Virus record (IMG/VR): IMGVR_UViG_3300011116_000444
Span: 1-29,636 of that record
Source: a virus
Direction: 5' to 3' (one strand)
Length of the DNA stretch: 29,636 nucleotides
In this document: positions 6,625-12,335 of the stretch, one piece after another
Position numbering within the stretch: the first letter of the stretch is position 1
Layout of the letters: the number at the start of each line of letters is the position of its first letter
Program-made: the position numbers and the translations under genes
Notes under the pieces: model-generated
Told to the model about the DNA's origin: nothing
What the model saw: only the letters and a program-made list of their open reading frames with translations
The model's database searches: none

Positions 6625-6958
6625 GGCCAAAGGCGCAGCCTTTGAGATAGATGTAATGAAATGGTTTCGTGGTCTTGGAGTACTGGTAGAGCGCTTGCGC
6701 TTAGCTGGCAAGGACGACGAAGGAGATTTAGTTGTAGTTGTTTCGGGACAAACCTACATACTAGAACTCAAGAACACGGCAAGACTAGACCTGCCGGAGT
6801 TCTGGAGGCAAGCAGAAGTTGAGGCGCTTAACTACGCTAAGGCTCGTGGTATTGGGGAAGTGCCACTGCATTATGTTGTAGTTAAGCGTCGCAACGCTGG
6901 CATAGAAAAGGCTTGGGTGGTCCAAGATCTAACCCAATGGTTAAAGGAGAAGCAATAA
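6602..6958 (+). CDS. Holliday-junction-resolvase-like PD-(D/E)XK nuclease
   Basis: From ATG 6602 this is 118 aa, the usual size of Hjc-like or VRR-type resolvases. The motifs are Glu15 in KGAAFEIDVMKWF, Asp42 in DDEGDLVV, and Glu55-x-Lys57 in YILELKN, followed by a helix with FWRQAEVEALNYAK and a strand with HYVVVKRR. This is the E...D...ExK pattern of archaeal/phage Holliday junction resolvases. The long upstream extension of the frame overlaps the coiled-coil gene and is unlikely to be used. The product probably cuts branched DNA left by recombination or before packaging. Confidence 0.75.
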   Translation: MSSPKYNKAKGAAFEIDVMKWFRGLGVLVERLRLAGKDDEGDLVVVVSGQTYILELKNTARLDLPEFWRQAEVEALNYAKARGIGEVPLHYVVVKRRNAGIEKAWVVQDLTQWLKEKQ

Positions 6959-7170
6959 TGGCATCAGCTATTAGACCTCTTAAGAGTAGACGCCGTACCG
7001 CACAGCGCGGTAAGCGAATGACACAATCCCAGCGATGGGGAAAGGTAACAATAATGACACCAGTACCAGAAGGAATCATCAGCACATCAACAGGCCCAGC
7101 AGAACCAACAGAATCAGTAGTAGAAGAAGCTATTGAAGAAGCTGTCGAAGAGGAACTTGACCAAGCGTGA
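6958..7170 (+). CDS. Small protein, basic head and acidic tail
   Basis: This 70-aa protein starts at an ATG that overlaps the previous stop (TAATG), with AAAGGAG upstream. Residues 1-30 are strongly basic (RPLKSRRRTAQRGKRM) and could bind nucleic acid. The C-terminus is almost all Glu/Ala/Val (EEAIEEAVEEELDQA), predicted helical. I do not recognise the family. Its stop overlaps the next GTG start (GTGA). Confidence 0.65.
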   Translation: MASAIRPLKSRRRTAQRGKRMTQSQRWGKVTIMTPVPEGIISTSTGPAEPTESVVEEAIEEAVEEELDQA

Positions 7171-7340
7171 TCTGCGTAAATTGCACTAGAGCAGGCGAGG
7201 AGAACAAAGCCAATCATTTGAAGCGTGCTGCACACTGGCACGAGAAGTGCGAGGGATGCGAATGCCAGCACAAGACTGGAGCAGGGTACGTAAGGGTGGT
7301 AAGTTCAAAGGAAAAGTTGACGCAAACGACATCCCCATAG
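7167..7340 (+). CDS. 57-aa zinc-finger-like protein
   Basis: The GTG start overlaps the previous stop (GTGA). The product starts MICVNCTRAGEENKANHLKR and contains CVNC (Cys3, Cys6), then CEGCEC (Cys28, Cys31, Cys33) and QHKTGAGYV. The pattern of CxxC plus CxxCxC-QHKTG recalls a small Cys-rich actinophage family. It overlaps the primase zinc gene by 79 bp in another frame; that long overlap is odd, but both products look protein-like. Confidence 0.6.
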   Translation: MICVNCTRAGEENKANHLKRAAHWHEKCEGCECQHKTGAGYVRVVSSKEKLTQTTSP

Positions 7341-7639
7341 ATGCCATCGTCAGATTCTTTGGCGGTGAAGTAAAAGAGGGTAAGTCAGCTAGCGTCCGGT
7401 GCTGCTTACATACAGACAGTAGACGATCTGCTGTGATGAATACGTACGATAACTTGTACTACTGCCACACCTGCGGTAAAGGTGGCAATGCAGCTAACTT
7501 AGTGTGCATACTAGAGAACTTGGAGTTTAACGATGGCCTCAAACGTGCAATCGAAATTGCAGCTGGAAGCGGCGTTGCGATACGCACAACAGATAAGTCC
7601 AGAGGCAATCGTCGCGCTAGCAGAACGTGGGATATCTGA
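7262..7639 (+). CDS. Primase zinc-binding (CHC2-type) subunit
   Basis: From the ATG at 7262 (GAGGG at 7251-7255) the product is 125 aa; GTG 7247 and ATG 7256 are alternatives. It contains a DnaG-type zinc finger: RCCLHTDSRRSAVMNTYDN, then YYCHTCGKGGNAANLV, a C-x2-H ... C-x2-C arrangement. This domain recognises template sequence in primases. The TOPRIM catalytic part is encoded by the next gene in the +1 frame with a 107-bp overlap, so the primase is split. The tail after about residue 95 (AGSGVAIRTTDK) is low in conserved features and lies in the overlap. Confidence 0.8.
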   Translation: MPAQDWSRVRKGGKFKGKVDANDIPIDAIVRFFGGEVKEGKSASVRCCLHTDSRRSAVMNTYDNLYYCHTCGKGGNAANLVCILENLEFNDGLKRAIEIAAGSGVAIRTTDKSRGNRRASRTWDI

Positions 7640-8183
7640 AGAGGTAGCTGCGCTCTATATGCTGGGCAGTGTGACTGATCCTATGAACGGTCACGAGATG
7701 GCTGATGGGTGGATATCTATTCCATACATCACTGCTATGAACCACTGCGTAGGCTTCAAGTTTCGTAGGTTAGATGATGGTAAGCCTAAGTATGGTTCAC
7801 CTACTGGGCAGAAGGCACACCTTTACAATGTAGTTGACTGCACTATTTTAAGTAAGCACATCGTTGTATGTGAAGGTGAGTTAGATACAGTCATAGTCTC
7901 TGGCGTGCTGGGTATCCCAGCAGTGGGTATCCCAGGAGTGCAGGCTTGGAAGCCACACTTTGCTAAGTTACTTAATGGCTATGACAGTGTCTATGTTGTA
8001 GGTGATAATGACGTCAAGGAAGATGGCTCTAATCCTGGAGCTGAGTTTGCTAAGCGCGTGGCGTCTGAGGTATTAAACAGTGTAATTGTTACACTTCCTC
8101 CCAATATGGACATTAACGACTACTACTTAGCCTATGGTGAGGAAGCGACCAAGACTATGTTAGTAGGAGAGCAGAATGGATAA
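7533..8183 (+). CDS. Primase TOPRIM-domain subunit
   Basis: This 216-aa protein has a TOPRIM core: Glu114 in VVCEGELD and Asp157-x-Asp159 in VYVVGDNDV, with the Gly-rich GIPAVGIPGVQAWK between them. The N-terminal part (MNGHEMADGWISIPY, GFKFRRLDDGKPKY) matches the catalytic lead-in of DnaG-like primases. A GGAG at 7522-7525 precedes ATG 7533, so it can be made on its own. Together with the zinc subunit it should prime DNA synthesis for the helicase of this operon. The long overlap with the zinc gene leaves room for a frameshift fusion product as well. Confidence 0.85.
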   Translation: MASNVQSKLQLEAALRYAQQISPEAIVALAERGISEEVAALYMLGSVTDPMNGHEMADGWISIPYITAMNHCVGFKFRRLDDGKPKYGSPTGQKAHLYNVVDCTILSKHIVVCEGELDTVIVSGVLGIPAVGIPGVQAWKPHFAKLLNGYDSVYVVGDNDVKEDGSNPGAEFAKRVASEVLNSVIVTLPPNMDINDYYLAYGEEATKTMLVGEQNG

Positions 8184-8292
8184 GGCAGAATGGCAGCAGA
8201 TGATACAGACTTTGCATACTATGGGCTTCCACATCTTGGAAATCAACGTAGAGAACGAGACACTGCTGATATGTCCAACCGCAACCCGTTAG
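8176..8292 (+). CDS. 38-aa peptide between primase and MazG-like genes
   Basis: The ATG overlaps the primase stop by 8 bp and has AGGAGAG directly upstream, the best ribosome binding site at this junction. The product starts MDKAEWQQMIQTLHTMGFHI: an amphipathic helix, followed by an alternating strand (LEINVENETLLICP). No family is recognised. If it is real, the MazG-like gene starts at ATG 8271 inside its 3' end. Confidence 0.5.
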   Translation: MDKAEWQQMIQTLHTMGFHILEINVENETLLICPTATR

Positions 8293-8579
8293 TAGATCAC
8301 CTTGCAGTAGTTGGCTACCGTGCAGGTGGTGTATCTACTGATGACCTTACATCTTTCATTGAATCCTTTGCATCCCTGCGTGCAAGCCGTGTGCGTGGTG
8401 TGGGAGCAGACCAGTATGCGATAGCACAAGGGCAGAAGTTCGAGTCCTTTACTACCAGTGACACCATTAAAGAATTGATTGAAGAGCTGGCTGATGCCAG
8501 CAACTACATAGACTTCCTTGCTATCAAACTGCTGAACCTCCAGCACACTATAGATTTGGTGCTACCTGACTGTGACTGA
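8271..8579 (+). CDS. MazG-like nucleotide pyrophosphohydrolase-type protein
   Basis: From ATG 8271 the product is 102 aa; ATG 8190 would add 27 residues that look like an out-of-frame reading of the 38-aa gene. The key segment is IKELIEELADASNYIDFLAI, an EELxDxxNY helix typical of MazG-like and phage dATP/dGTP pyrophosphohydrolase helical bundles. The first conserved Glu pair is less clear (QKFESFTTSD). If active it would hydrolyse (d)NTPs or alarmone-like nucleotides, altering nucleotide pools. The gene overlaps the sigma-like gene by 8 bp. Confidence 0.6.
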   Translation: MSNRNPLVDHLAVVGYRAGGVSTDDLTSFIESFASLRASRVRGVGADQYAIAQGQKFESFTTSDTIKELIEELADASNYIDFLAIKLLNLQHTIDLVLPDCD

Positions 8580-9204
8580 ACTTAACCCAAGTATCTACGA
8601 CATCGTACCTAGTATCGCACGCGTTGTGCATAACCAATACAACAAGTGGGTAGAGCGTGATGATATCAAGCAGGAGTGCATACAGTGGGCGCTTACTCGC
8701 GTTGAATATATCAACAGTCAATTAGAAGTAGAAGATACTACTGAGCGCAGACATAACGAGCAGAAGATAGCGTGGCAAATGAAGCGTGTAGCAGAGCGCT
8801 ACGCACGCAAGGAGAAGGCAGTCAAGTCTGGTTATCAGCAAGGCGATGAAGCGTTCTATCAGATAGGTACGCTGGGTCAGCTACTACCCTTTGTTATTGC
8901 ATCAGTACTGGATGGTACTGTGATTGAGCAGGCGCAAGAGATGATTAAGGATGGGCAACCAAAGGGATCATCAAGTCCTGCAGAAGGTGGCAACCTACTG
9001 GCAATGCTGCTTGATATTAAGAAAGGTTACGAAGGGTTAGAGCAGGAAGACCAGCGCATATTGATGCTGCGCTACCACGAGAACCTTACCCTTGCACAGA
9101 TTGGTGAGATACTAGAGTGCCACCTGACTACAGCAGATCGCAGATGCGACCACGCTTTGCGTGAGCTGAACTCCAAACTCGGTGGGCCGAGTCCATACCA
9201 ATGA
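8572..9204 (+). CDS. Sigma-70-family-like (ECF-type) factor
   Basis: The product is 210 aa from GTG 8572. The N-terminal part (VHNQYNKWVERDDIKQECIQ) resembles sigma region 2 (core-binding helix, 'DDIxQE' pattern). The C-terminal part (LEQEDQRILMLRYHENLTLA, then QIGEILECHLTTADRRCDHA) is a sigma region 4 helix-turn-helix. Between them is a longer, less conserved linker with a Gly/Ser-rich stretch. It would let the phage direct host RNA polymerase to its own promoters, together with WhiB. The first Arg/Lys-rich region could also fit a sigma-like DNA-binding protein that does not replace sigma, so promoter function is inferred. Confidence 0.7.
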   Translation: MTELNPSIYDIVPSIARVVHNQYNKWVERDDIKQECIQWALTRVEYINSQLEVEDTTERRHNEQKIAWQMKRVAERYARKEKAVKSGYQQGDEAFYQIGTLGQLLPFVIASVLDGTVIEQAQEMIKDGQPKGSSSPAEGGNLLAMLLDIKKGYEGLEQEDQRILMLRYHENLTLAQIGEILECHLTTADRRCDHALRELNSKLGGPSPYQ

Positions 9205-9356
9205 CATTTAGTTTCAAGTGTATCTGTGGTGTAACTGTATCTGCTGACTCAGAGCGTCAGCTCTTTGCTTTACTTAAGCGTCACGCCAAGAGCAGTGAAA
9301 TACATAAGGCTCAGGGTTGGGAAGGGCATAAAGGTTATGGCAATGGTGATGAATGA
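9201..9356 (+). CDS. 51-aa protein with CxC motif
   Basis: The ATG overlaps the sigma stop (ATGA). The product starts MTFSFKCICGVTVSADSERQ: a Cys-x-Cys in a strand-turn, a helix with FALLKRHAKSS, and a Gly/His-rich tail (GWEGHKGYGNGDE). It could be half of a zinc ribbon with His ligands (His29, His36, His43). It overlaps the following nuclease-like gene by 14 bp. Confidence 0.6.
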   Translation: MTFSFKCICGVTVSADSERQLFALLKRHAKSSEIHKAQGWEGHKGYGNGDE

Positions 9357-9732
9357 ACTCATCCTTTTCGACTTTCTTAAACTTAATCTATACCCAGACT
9401 TAGAGCGAGCACCTGGTATCTATGATGCCTTTGACTGCACCAGTGCCAAGGCCGGTCACTTCATTGAACTGAAGTGTCGCCAAACCCATTATTCTACGCT
9501 ACTTATAGAGCAGATGAAGTACCGCAAGCTCATCACGCAGGCATACCACCGTGACCTACTACCCTTCTATATCAACAGCACACCGCTTGGTATCTACTCC
9601 TTTGATCTGACAGAGATAGATGAGCCTGAGTGGTTCATCCACGAGATGCCAGCAACAACAGAGTTTGAGAACAGCAACAAGGTAGAGAAGGTAGTTGGTT
9701 ACTTAGATACAGAGGAGGCTATCAGGCTATGA
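9343..9732 (+). CDS. Putative PD-(D/E)XK-type endonuclease
   Basis: The product is about 129 aa; AAAGG at 9330-9334 favours ATG 9343, with ATG 9337 and 9349 also possible. The stretch GIYDAFDCTSAKAGHFIELK gives Asp28/Asp31 followed by Glu42-x-Lys44, the D...ExK core of this nuclease fold, with a following helix (LLIEQMKYRKLITQA). The later part (YSFDLTE, MPATTEF, VEKVVGYL) resembles conserved phage proteins of unknown function. A role in host DNA degradation or recombination is inferred from the motif only. Confidence 0.5.
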   Translation: MVMNELILFDFLKLNLYPDLERAPGIYDAFDCTSAKAGHFIELKCRQTHYSTLLIEQMKYRKLITQAYHRDLLPFYINSTPLGIYSFDLTEIDEPEWFIHEMPATTEFENSNKVEKVVGYLDTEEAIRL

Positions 9733-9905
9733 CATACGAATACGAGTGCGCTAAGTGTGGTGACAGATACACAATGGAACGCAGGATGAGTGATCCAGAA
9801 GAGTTTCCGCAGTGCAGTCTCTGCCACAAACCTATGAGTCGCTTGTGGTCTGCTCCTAGTATTGTCTTTAATGCACCTGGTTTCTACAGTACGGATAACA
9901 AATGA
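9729..9905 (+). CDS. FmdB-type zinc-ribbon protein
   Basis: This 58-aa protein starts MTYEYECAKCGDRYTMERRM. It has two CxxC pairs (Cys7/Cys10, Cys29/Cys32) and ends with a signature like SAPSIVFNAPGFYSTDNK. That is the FmdB/Zn-ribbon_8 pattern (YEY-x-C-x-x-C-G ... P-x-I-x-F-x-x-x-G-F-Y-x-T-D). The ATG overlaps the previous stop (ATGA), and its own stop overlaps the methyltransferase start. Members occur widely in phages, with a suspected regulatory or RNA-polymerase-related role that is not proven. Confidence 0.85.
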   Translation: MTYEYECAKCGDRYTMERRMSDPEEFPQCSLCHKPMSRLWSAPSIVFNAPGFYSTDNK

Positions 9906-10471
9906 CATATCCTAATTGGTTTGAGTATGTGCAACCTAACTTCGAGGAGTTCCTTACTCCACTAGCAGGCAAGGATGACCTTCTCCTACTCCAGCTTGGT
10001 GTCTTTACAGGAGACGCTAGCGTATGGATAGCTGAGAATATCCTTACTGGTAAGAGTGGCTGGCTTATAGATGTTGATACTTGGCAAGGTAGTGACGAGG
10101 CTGATCATAAGTCAATGGACTTTGATGATGTTTATGAAGTGTACAAAAATAAAACAAAAATGTACAAAACTATTAAGCACTTCAAGTCCACTACTACTTG
10201 GCACTTGACTAGCGTAAGGCGTGAGCCTTGCTATGATTTCATCTACATAGATGCAGACCATACAACTGTCGGTGTCATACTTGATGCTGAACTAGCGTGG
10301 CCACAGTTAAAGTCTGGTGGCATTATGGCCTTCGATGATTACACTTGGGTTCACGAGTCCGGTGATCCTCGCCTTGCACCGCAGGTTGGTATCGATCTCT
10401 TTCTCCACCGTCATCTAGGTAACTACGAGTTGCTCGCTAAGAACCACCAAGTGTGGGTGAGAAAGCACTAA
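9902..10471 (+). CDS. SAM-dependent methyltransferase (class I)
   Basis: This 189-aa protein has a Rossmann-type SAM site: LLQLGVFTGDASVWIAENIL (motif I, variant G-x-F-x-G), then the acidic end of strand 2 (GWLIDVDTW) and YDFIYIDADHTT with a following ELAWPQLKSGGIMAFDDY. The pattern is like Methyltransf_24/macrocin O-methyltransferase-type enzymes, which act on small molecules or sugars rather than DNA; no DNA-methylase NPPY motif is present. It is the last gene of the rightward module and converges with the leftward operon. The substrate is unknown; modification of virion or host glycans is one possibility. Confidence 0.8.
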   Translation: MTYPNWFEYVQPNFEEFLTPLAGKDDLLLLQLGVFTGDASVWIAENILTGKSGWLIDVDTWQGSDEADHKSMDFDDVYEVYKNKTKMYKTIKHFKSTTTWHLTSVRREPCYDFIYIDADHTTVGVILDAELAWPQLKSGGIMAFDDYTWVHESGDPRLAPQVGIDLFLHRHLGNYELLAKNHQVWVRKH

Positions 10472-10500
10472 CCCCCACCGGAAAGAGGTAACGGTGAGGG
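10472..10500 (-). terminator. Hairpin between convergent operons
   Basis: A 9-bp stem (10472-10480 with 10492-10500) has a G-U wobble when read leftward and an A-C mismatch when read rightward, so it suits the minus-strand transcript better. No T tract follows on either strand, so it is a weak or Rho-assisted terminator candidate. The rest of the gap to 10538 holds no gene; an AGGAGG at 10518-10523 has no convincing start codon behind it. Confidence 0.35.
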
Positions 10501-10538
10501 ATAGCTGTGCTTCGAAAGGAGGGTGCTGTTAAAGTGTA

Positions 10539-10949
10539 TCAGTACCAGCCTCGTTTGTGGTGGGCGAGAGCGCGACACGCACTCCCTGAATAGCGGTGGT
10601 TAAGGTATCTAAGGCCGTGTAAGACTTGGAGTTCAGGTCTGCTACTACGCTCTCCAAGGAGCTGAGCAATTCCGTAAGCCGTACTTCGTTTATTGTCGGC
10701 AAGGTGGTCAAACCTGCTCTCACGGGTCCATAGGGTGACAAGGCACGCTGTCTCTCTCTTCGTATAGCCGAGAGCGTGACTATATTCGATTGTGATTCGT
10801 TTATTCTCACGCTTCTCCTCCATTGTTGCTTTTGTACGAGCTGTGATCACGGGCTTCGTTGCTGTGTTCAACGGTGGAAGCGGGTCGTAGACCCACATCA
10901 GAAGTATTGCCGTCAATATCAAGCCACTTACGACCTTGCGTTTCGTCAT
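10539..10949 (-). CDS. Exported transglycosylase (SLT)-like muralytic enzyme
   Basis: This 136-aa protein starts with a signal anchor (MTKRKVVSGLILTAILLMWV, helix about 7-22). A short linker leads to a lysozyme-like domain: TACLVTLWTRESRFDHLADN (Glu77 as probable catalytic acid), STAYGIAQLL (GIAQ at 93-96), QVLHGLRYLNHRY, and CRALAHHKRGWY at the end. This is the order seen in transglycosylase SLT/RpfB-type small domains. GGAGAAGG upstream supports the ATG at 10949, which means a 143-bp overlap with the basic protein upstream. It is a second wall-cutting enzyme far from the CHAP endolysin and may act in wall opening during entry or in remodelling. Confidence 0.75.
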   Translation of the reverse strand: MTKRKVVSGLILTAILLMWVYDPLPPLNTATKPVITARTKATMEEKRENKRITIEYSHALGYTKRETACLVTLWTRESRFDHLADNKRSTAYGIAQLLGERSSRPELQVLHGLRYLNHRYSGSACRALAHHKRGWY

Positions 10950-11091
10950 TTGCCTTCTCCTGTTCTAACAATTCCTTGTAGTCATCGGGGTAGGCATTAG
11001 CCAACCGTGCCAGAGCGCGATCTCTCGCCCGTCTGTAGTTACGCTGGCGTACCGCCATATTTACAGCAGTAGCTATTCTTCTATCGTTCAT
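10807..11091 (-). CDS. Conserved basic phage protein; N-terminus may be longer
   Basis: From ATG 11091 the product is 94 aa, with a basic helix (RQRNYRRARDRALARLANAY), then YKELLEQEKANDETQGRKW and a conserved-looking LDIDGNTS. The same frame stays open upstream to a stop at 11173-11175 and encodes a protein-like stretch (ADDLLASNDSYLTGKLLNDY) that matches my memory of the N-terminus of this actinophage family, yet it has no ATG, GTG or TTG. The real protein may thus start at a CTG (11151) or by a shift from the gene upstream. GAGAGGGAGA precedes ATG 11091. The last 40 or so residues overlap the start of the muralytic gene. Function unknown. Confidence 0.7.
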   Translation of the reverse strand: MNDRRIATAVNMAVRQRNYRRARDRALARLANAYPDDYKELLEQEKANDETQGRKWLDIDGNTSDVGLRPASTVEHSNEARDHSSYKSNNGGEA

Positions 11092-11155
11092 TCTCTCCCT
11101 CTCGTAATCATTGAGTAGCTTACCAGTAAGGTAGCTGTCATTACTAGCCAGTAGG

Positions 11156-11398
11156 TCATCGGCTAGCCTCTCTCACTATCGTAGTTATATCTAAGGGTTG
11201 CCCTACTAATTGAGCGTCTTCATCGTCACTCTCCCACCCCGATACTAAGATGCGCTTAGCGGTTGATGATCTGGCTATCCACGCGAGAGCTTCTCTCTCA
11301 CTATTGCCACCCCACTCAGCATTGCCCCGTTCATCTACCACCTCATACAAGAGTATTAGGCTGGATTTAGGCGGGTGAAAGCTAATTACATTACTCAT
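11156..11398 (-). CDS. Conserved small actinophage protein
   Basis: This 80-aa protein has strands LILLYEVVDERGNAEWGG, a helix (SEREALAWIARS), then KRILVSGWESDDEDAQLVGQ and PLDITTIV. The ordered pattern 'LYEVxDExG ... W ... VSxWExxxEDAxLxxxPxDIT' recalls a family common in actinobacteriophages with no known role. The start overlaps the stop of the preceding gene (ATGA), with GGAGAG upstream. Its TGA stop is the possible +1 shift site discussed for the next gene. Confidence 0.7.
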   Translation of the reverse strand: MSNVISFHPPKSSLILLYEVVDERGNAEWGGNSEREALAWIARSSTAKRILVSGWESDDEDAQLVGQPLDITTIVREASR

Positions 11399-11691
11399 TT
11401 ACCACTCTCCAATTCATAGGCATAGCAATCTAAATCGTTTAGGTGAGCTTCTTCTACCTTACATACCTCACAGTATTCGCCATCTTCCTCTGGAAAGAGC
11501 TGATCCCAGCACGCAGGATGAGTGCCAGAGATAAGCACTTCTCTATCTCCCGCGTTCATATCGGGGAAGGCGCTCTGGATATTCTCTCCCGCTTGCCAAC
11601 TTTCAACCGCTTGGCGATCTAAGCTCCAGACTTCATAGTTACCGCAGACCCCGCAGGTTCTGGTCTTTACTAGAATGGTGTCGTCACTCAT
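11395..11691 (-). CDS. Zinc-ribbon protein with two Cys modules
   Basis: This 98-aa protein has CGVCG near the N-terminus (Cys13, Cys16), a helical middle (QAVESWQAGENIQSAFPDM), then a conserved-looking GDREVLISGTHPACWDQLF, and a second module YCEVCKVEEAHLNDLDC. The middle part recalls a conserved actinophage small protein; the second Cys module may be a local extension. It overlaps the next gene by ATGA and the previous one by 8 bp. It probably binds one or two zinc ions; the role is unknown. Confidence 0.7.
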   Translation of the reverse strand: MSDDTILVKTRTCGVCGNYEVWSLDRQAVESWQAGENIQSAFPDMNAGDREVLISGTHPACWDQLFPEEDGEYCEVCKVEEAHLNDLDCYAYELESGK

Positions 11692-11830
11692 TGGATGTTT
11701 CCAATTCTCTTGCTTTCTCTAATGCGCGTTTCTTTGTACTAAAGTGCCATAATTGACAATCTTTCTTAGGATTAAGGGCAACACCCCACCCTTTGCCGTC
11801 TAATTTATAGACCGTTATCTCATTACTCAT
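11684..11830 (-). CDS. 48-aa small protein
   Basis: The ATG at 11830 is chosen because GGGAGAAG lies directly upstream; the open frame further up is inside the 41-aa gene. The product starts MSNEITVYKLDGKGWGVALN and continues with KKDCQLWHFSTKKRALEKAR. The pattern of two or three strands then a helix is like small phage inhibitors or double-strand-DNA mimics, but I do not recognise it. Confidence 0.55.
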   Translation of the reverse strand: MSNEITVYKLDGKGWGVALNPKKDCQLWHFSTKKRALEKARELETSNE

Positions 11831-11948
11831 CTTCTCCCTCTCCTTCTTCTTCGATACCGAATAGGCGCGAGAGCGCACTATTAGCCCTATTAAGGGTAGC
11901 GATAGCCTCGTTCAGCTCTTGATTCATTAGCTCTTCCATATTAGTCAT
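11823..11948 (-). CDS. 41-aa acidic helical peptide
   Basis: The product starts MTNMEELMNQELNEAIATLN and ends SRLFGIEEEGEGEDE. It is one amphipathic helix plus an acidic tail; the tail codons are also the Shine-Dalgarno for the next gene. It overlaps both neighbours by 8 bp. The function is unknown. Confidence 0.55.
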   Translation of the reverse strand: MTNMEELMNQELNEAIATLNRANSALSRLFGIEEEGEGEDE

Positions 11949-12171
11949 TCAATTCAACCTCTTCCCCTGCTAGTAGTAATGTAACGATAGTTTGATCTGA
12001 TAGTGCCACTATACCCTGCACCCACCCCTGCTCTTTAGCCTCTTCAATAGCTAATTCTTTAGCTTCCGAGCTTAAGTTGCCGGTATATTCATCTAAACAT
12101 ATTTGCACTCTGATATTAAAGTCCCAGTAATCTCCTACGAAAGTGACTTTATATTCATAGTAATTACTCAT
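11941..12171 (-). CDS. Conserved small actinophage protein
   Basis: The product is 76 aa from ATG 12171, which overlaps the stop of the gene before it (ATGA). It starts MSNYYEYKVTFVGDYWDFNI, then IRVQICLDEYTG and a helix with SSEAKELAIEEAKEQGW. The pattern 'YYEYxVTFVGDYWDF' recalls a conserved actinophage protein of unknown function. The predicted fold is a small alpha/beta sheet. Confidence 0.65.
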   Translation of the reverse strand: MSNYYEYKVTFVGDYWDFNIRVQICLDEYTGNLSSEAKELAIEEAKEQGWVQGIVALSDQTIVTLLLAGEEVELND

Positions 12172-12335
12172 AGCTGGCACCCACAACCACTACTTAATGG
12201 CACTAGGTGATCTCCGCATAACGGAGTCATTAGGTCACACTTTACATTGGGGAATTCGTGCTTAGCCTCGCATATTGAACACATACCATATTCGATAGAG
12301 TCAATAGCTTCTTTTATTGTCTTATATGTAGTCAT
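12168..12335 (-). CDS. 55-aa Cys-rich zinc-binding peptide
   Basis: The product starts MTTYKTIKEAIDSIEYGMCS. It has CSIC (Cys19, Cys22), then Cys33 and Cys40 in VKCDLMTPLCGDH, and CGCQL at the end. Six cysteines and several His give one or two metal sites. Both ends overlap the neighbours by ATGA, which supports the call strongly. Confidence 0.65.
   Translation of the reverse strand: MTTYKTIKEAIDSIEYGMCSICEAKHEFPNVKCDLMTPLCGDHLVPLSSGCGCQL

Noticed and set aside
8430-8460. GTTCGAGTCC, a tRNA T-loop-like string
   Set aside because: It lies inside the MazG-like coding frame and has no pairing partner arms.
10534-10593. A 19-aa GTG frame on the + strand after an AGGAGG
   Set aside because: It is antisense to the end of the muralytic gene, the spacing to the Shine-Dalgarno is long and the product is too short to judge.
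11088-11159. A 23-aa hydrophobic frame on the - strand (MTYWLVMTATLLVSYSMITR...) with ATGA overlaps on both sides
   Set aside because: The overlaps are attractive, but the other frame over the same DNA encodes the family-like N-terminus of the next protein; I could not support both.
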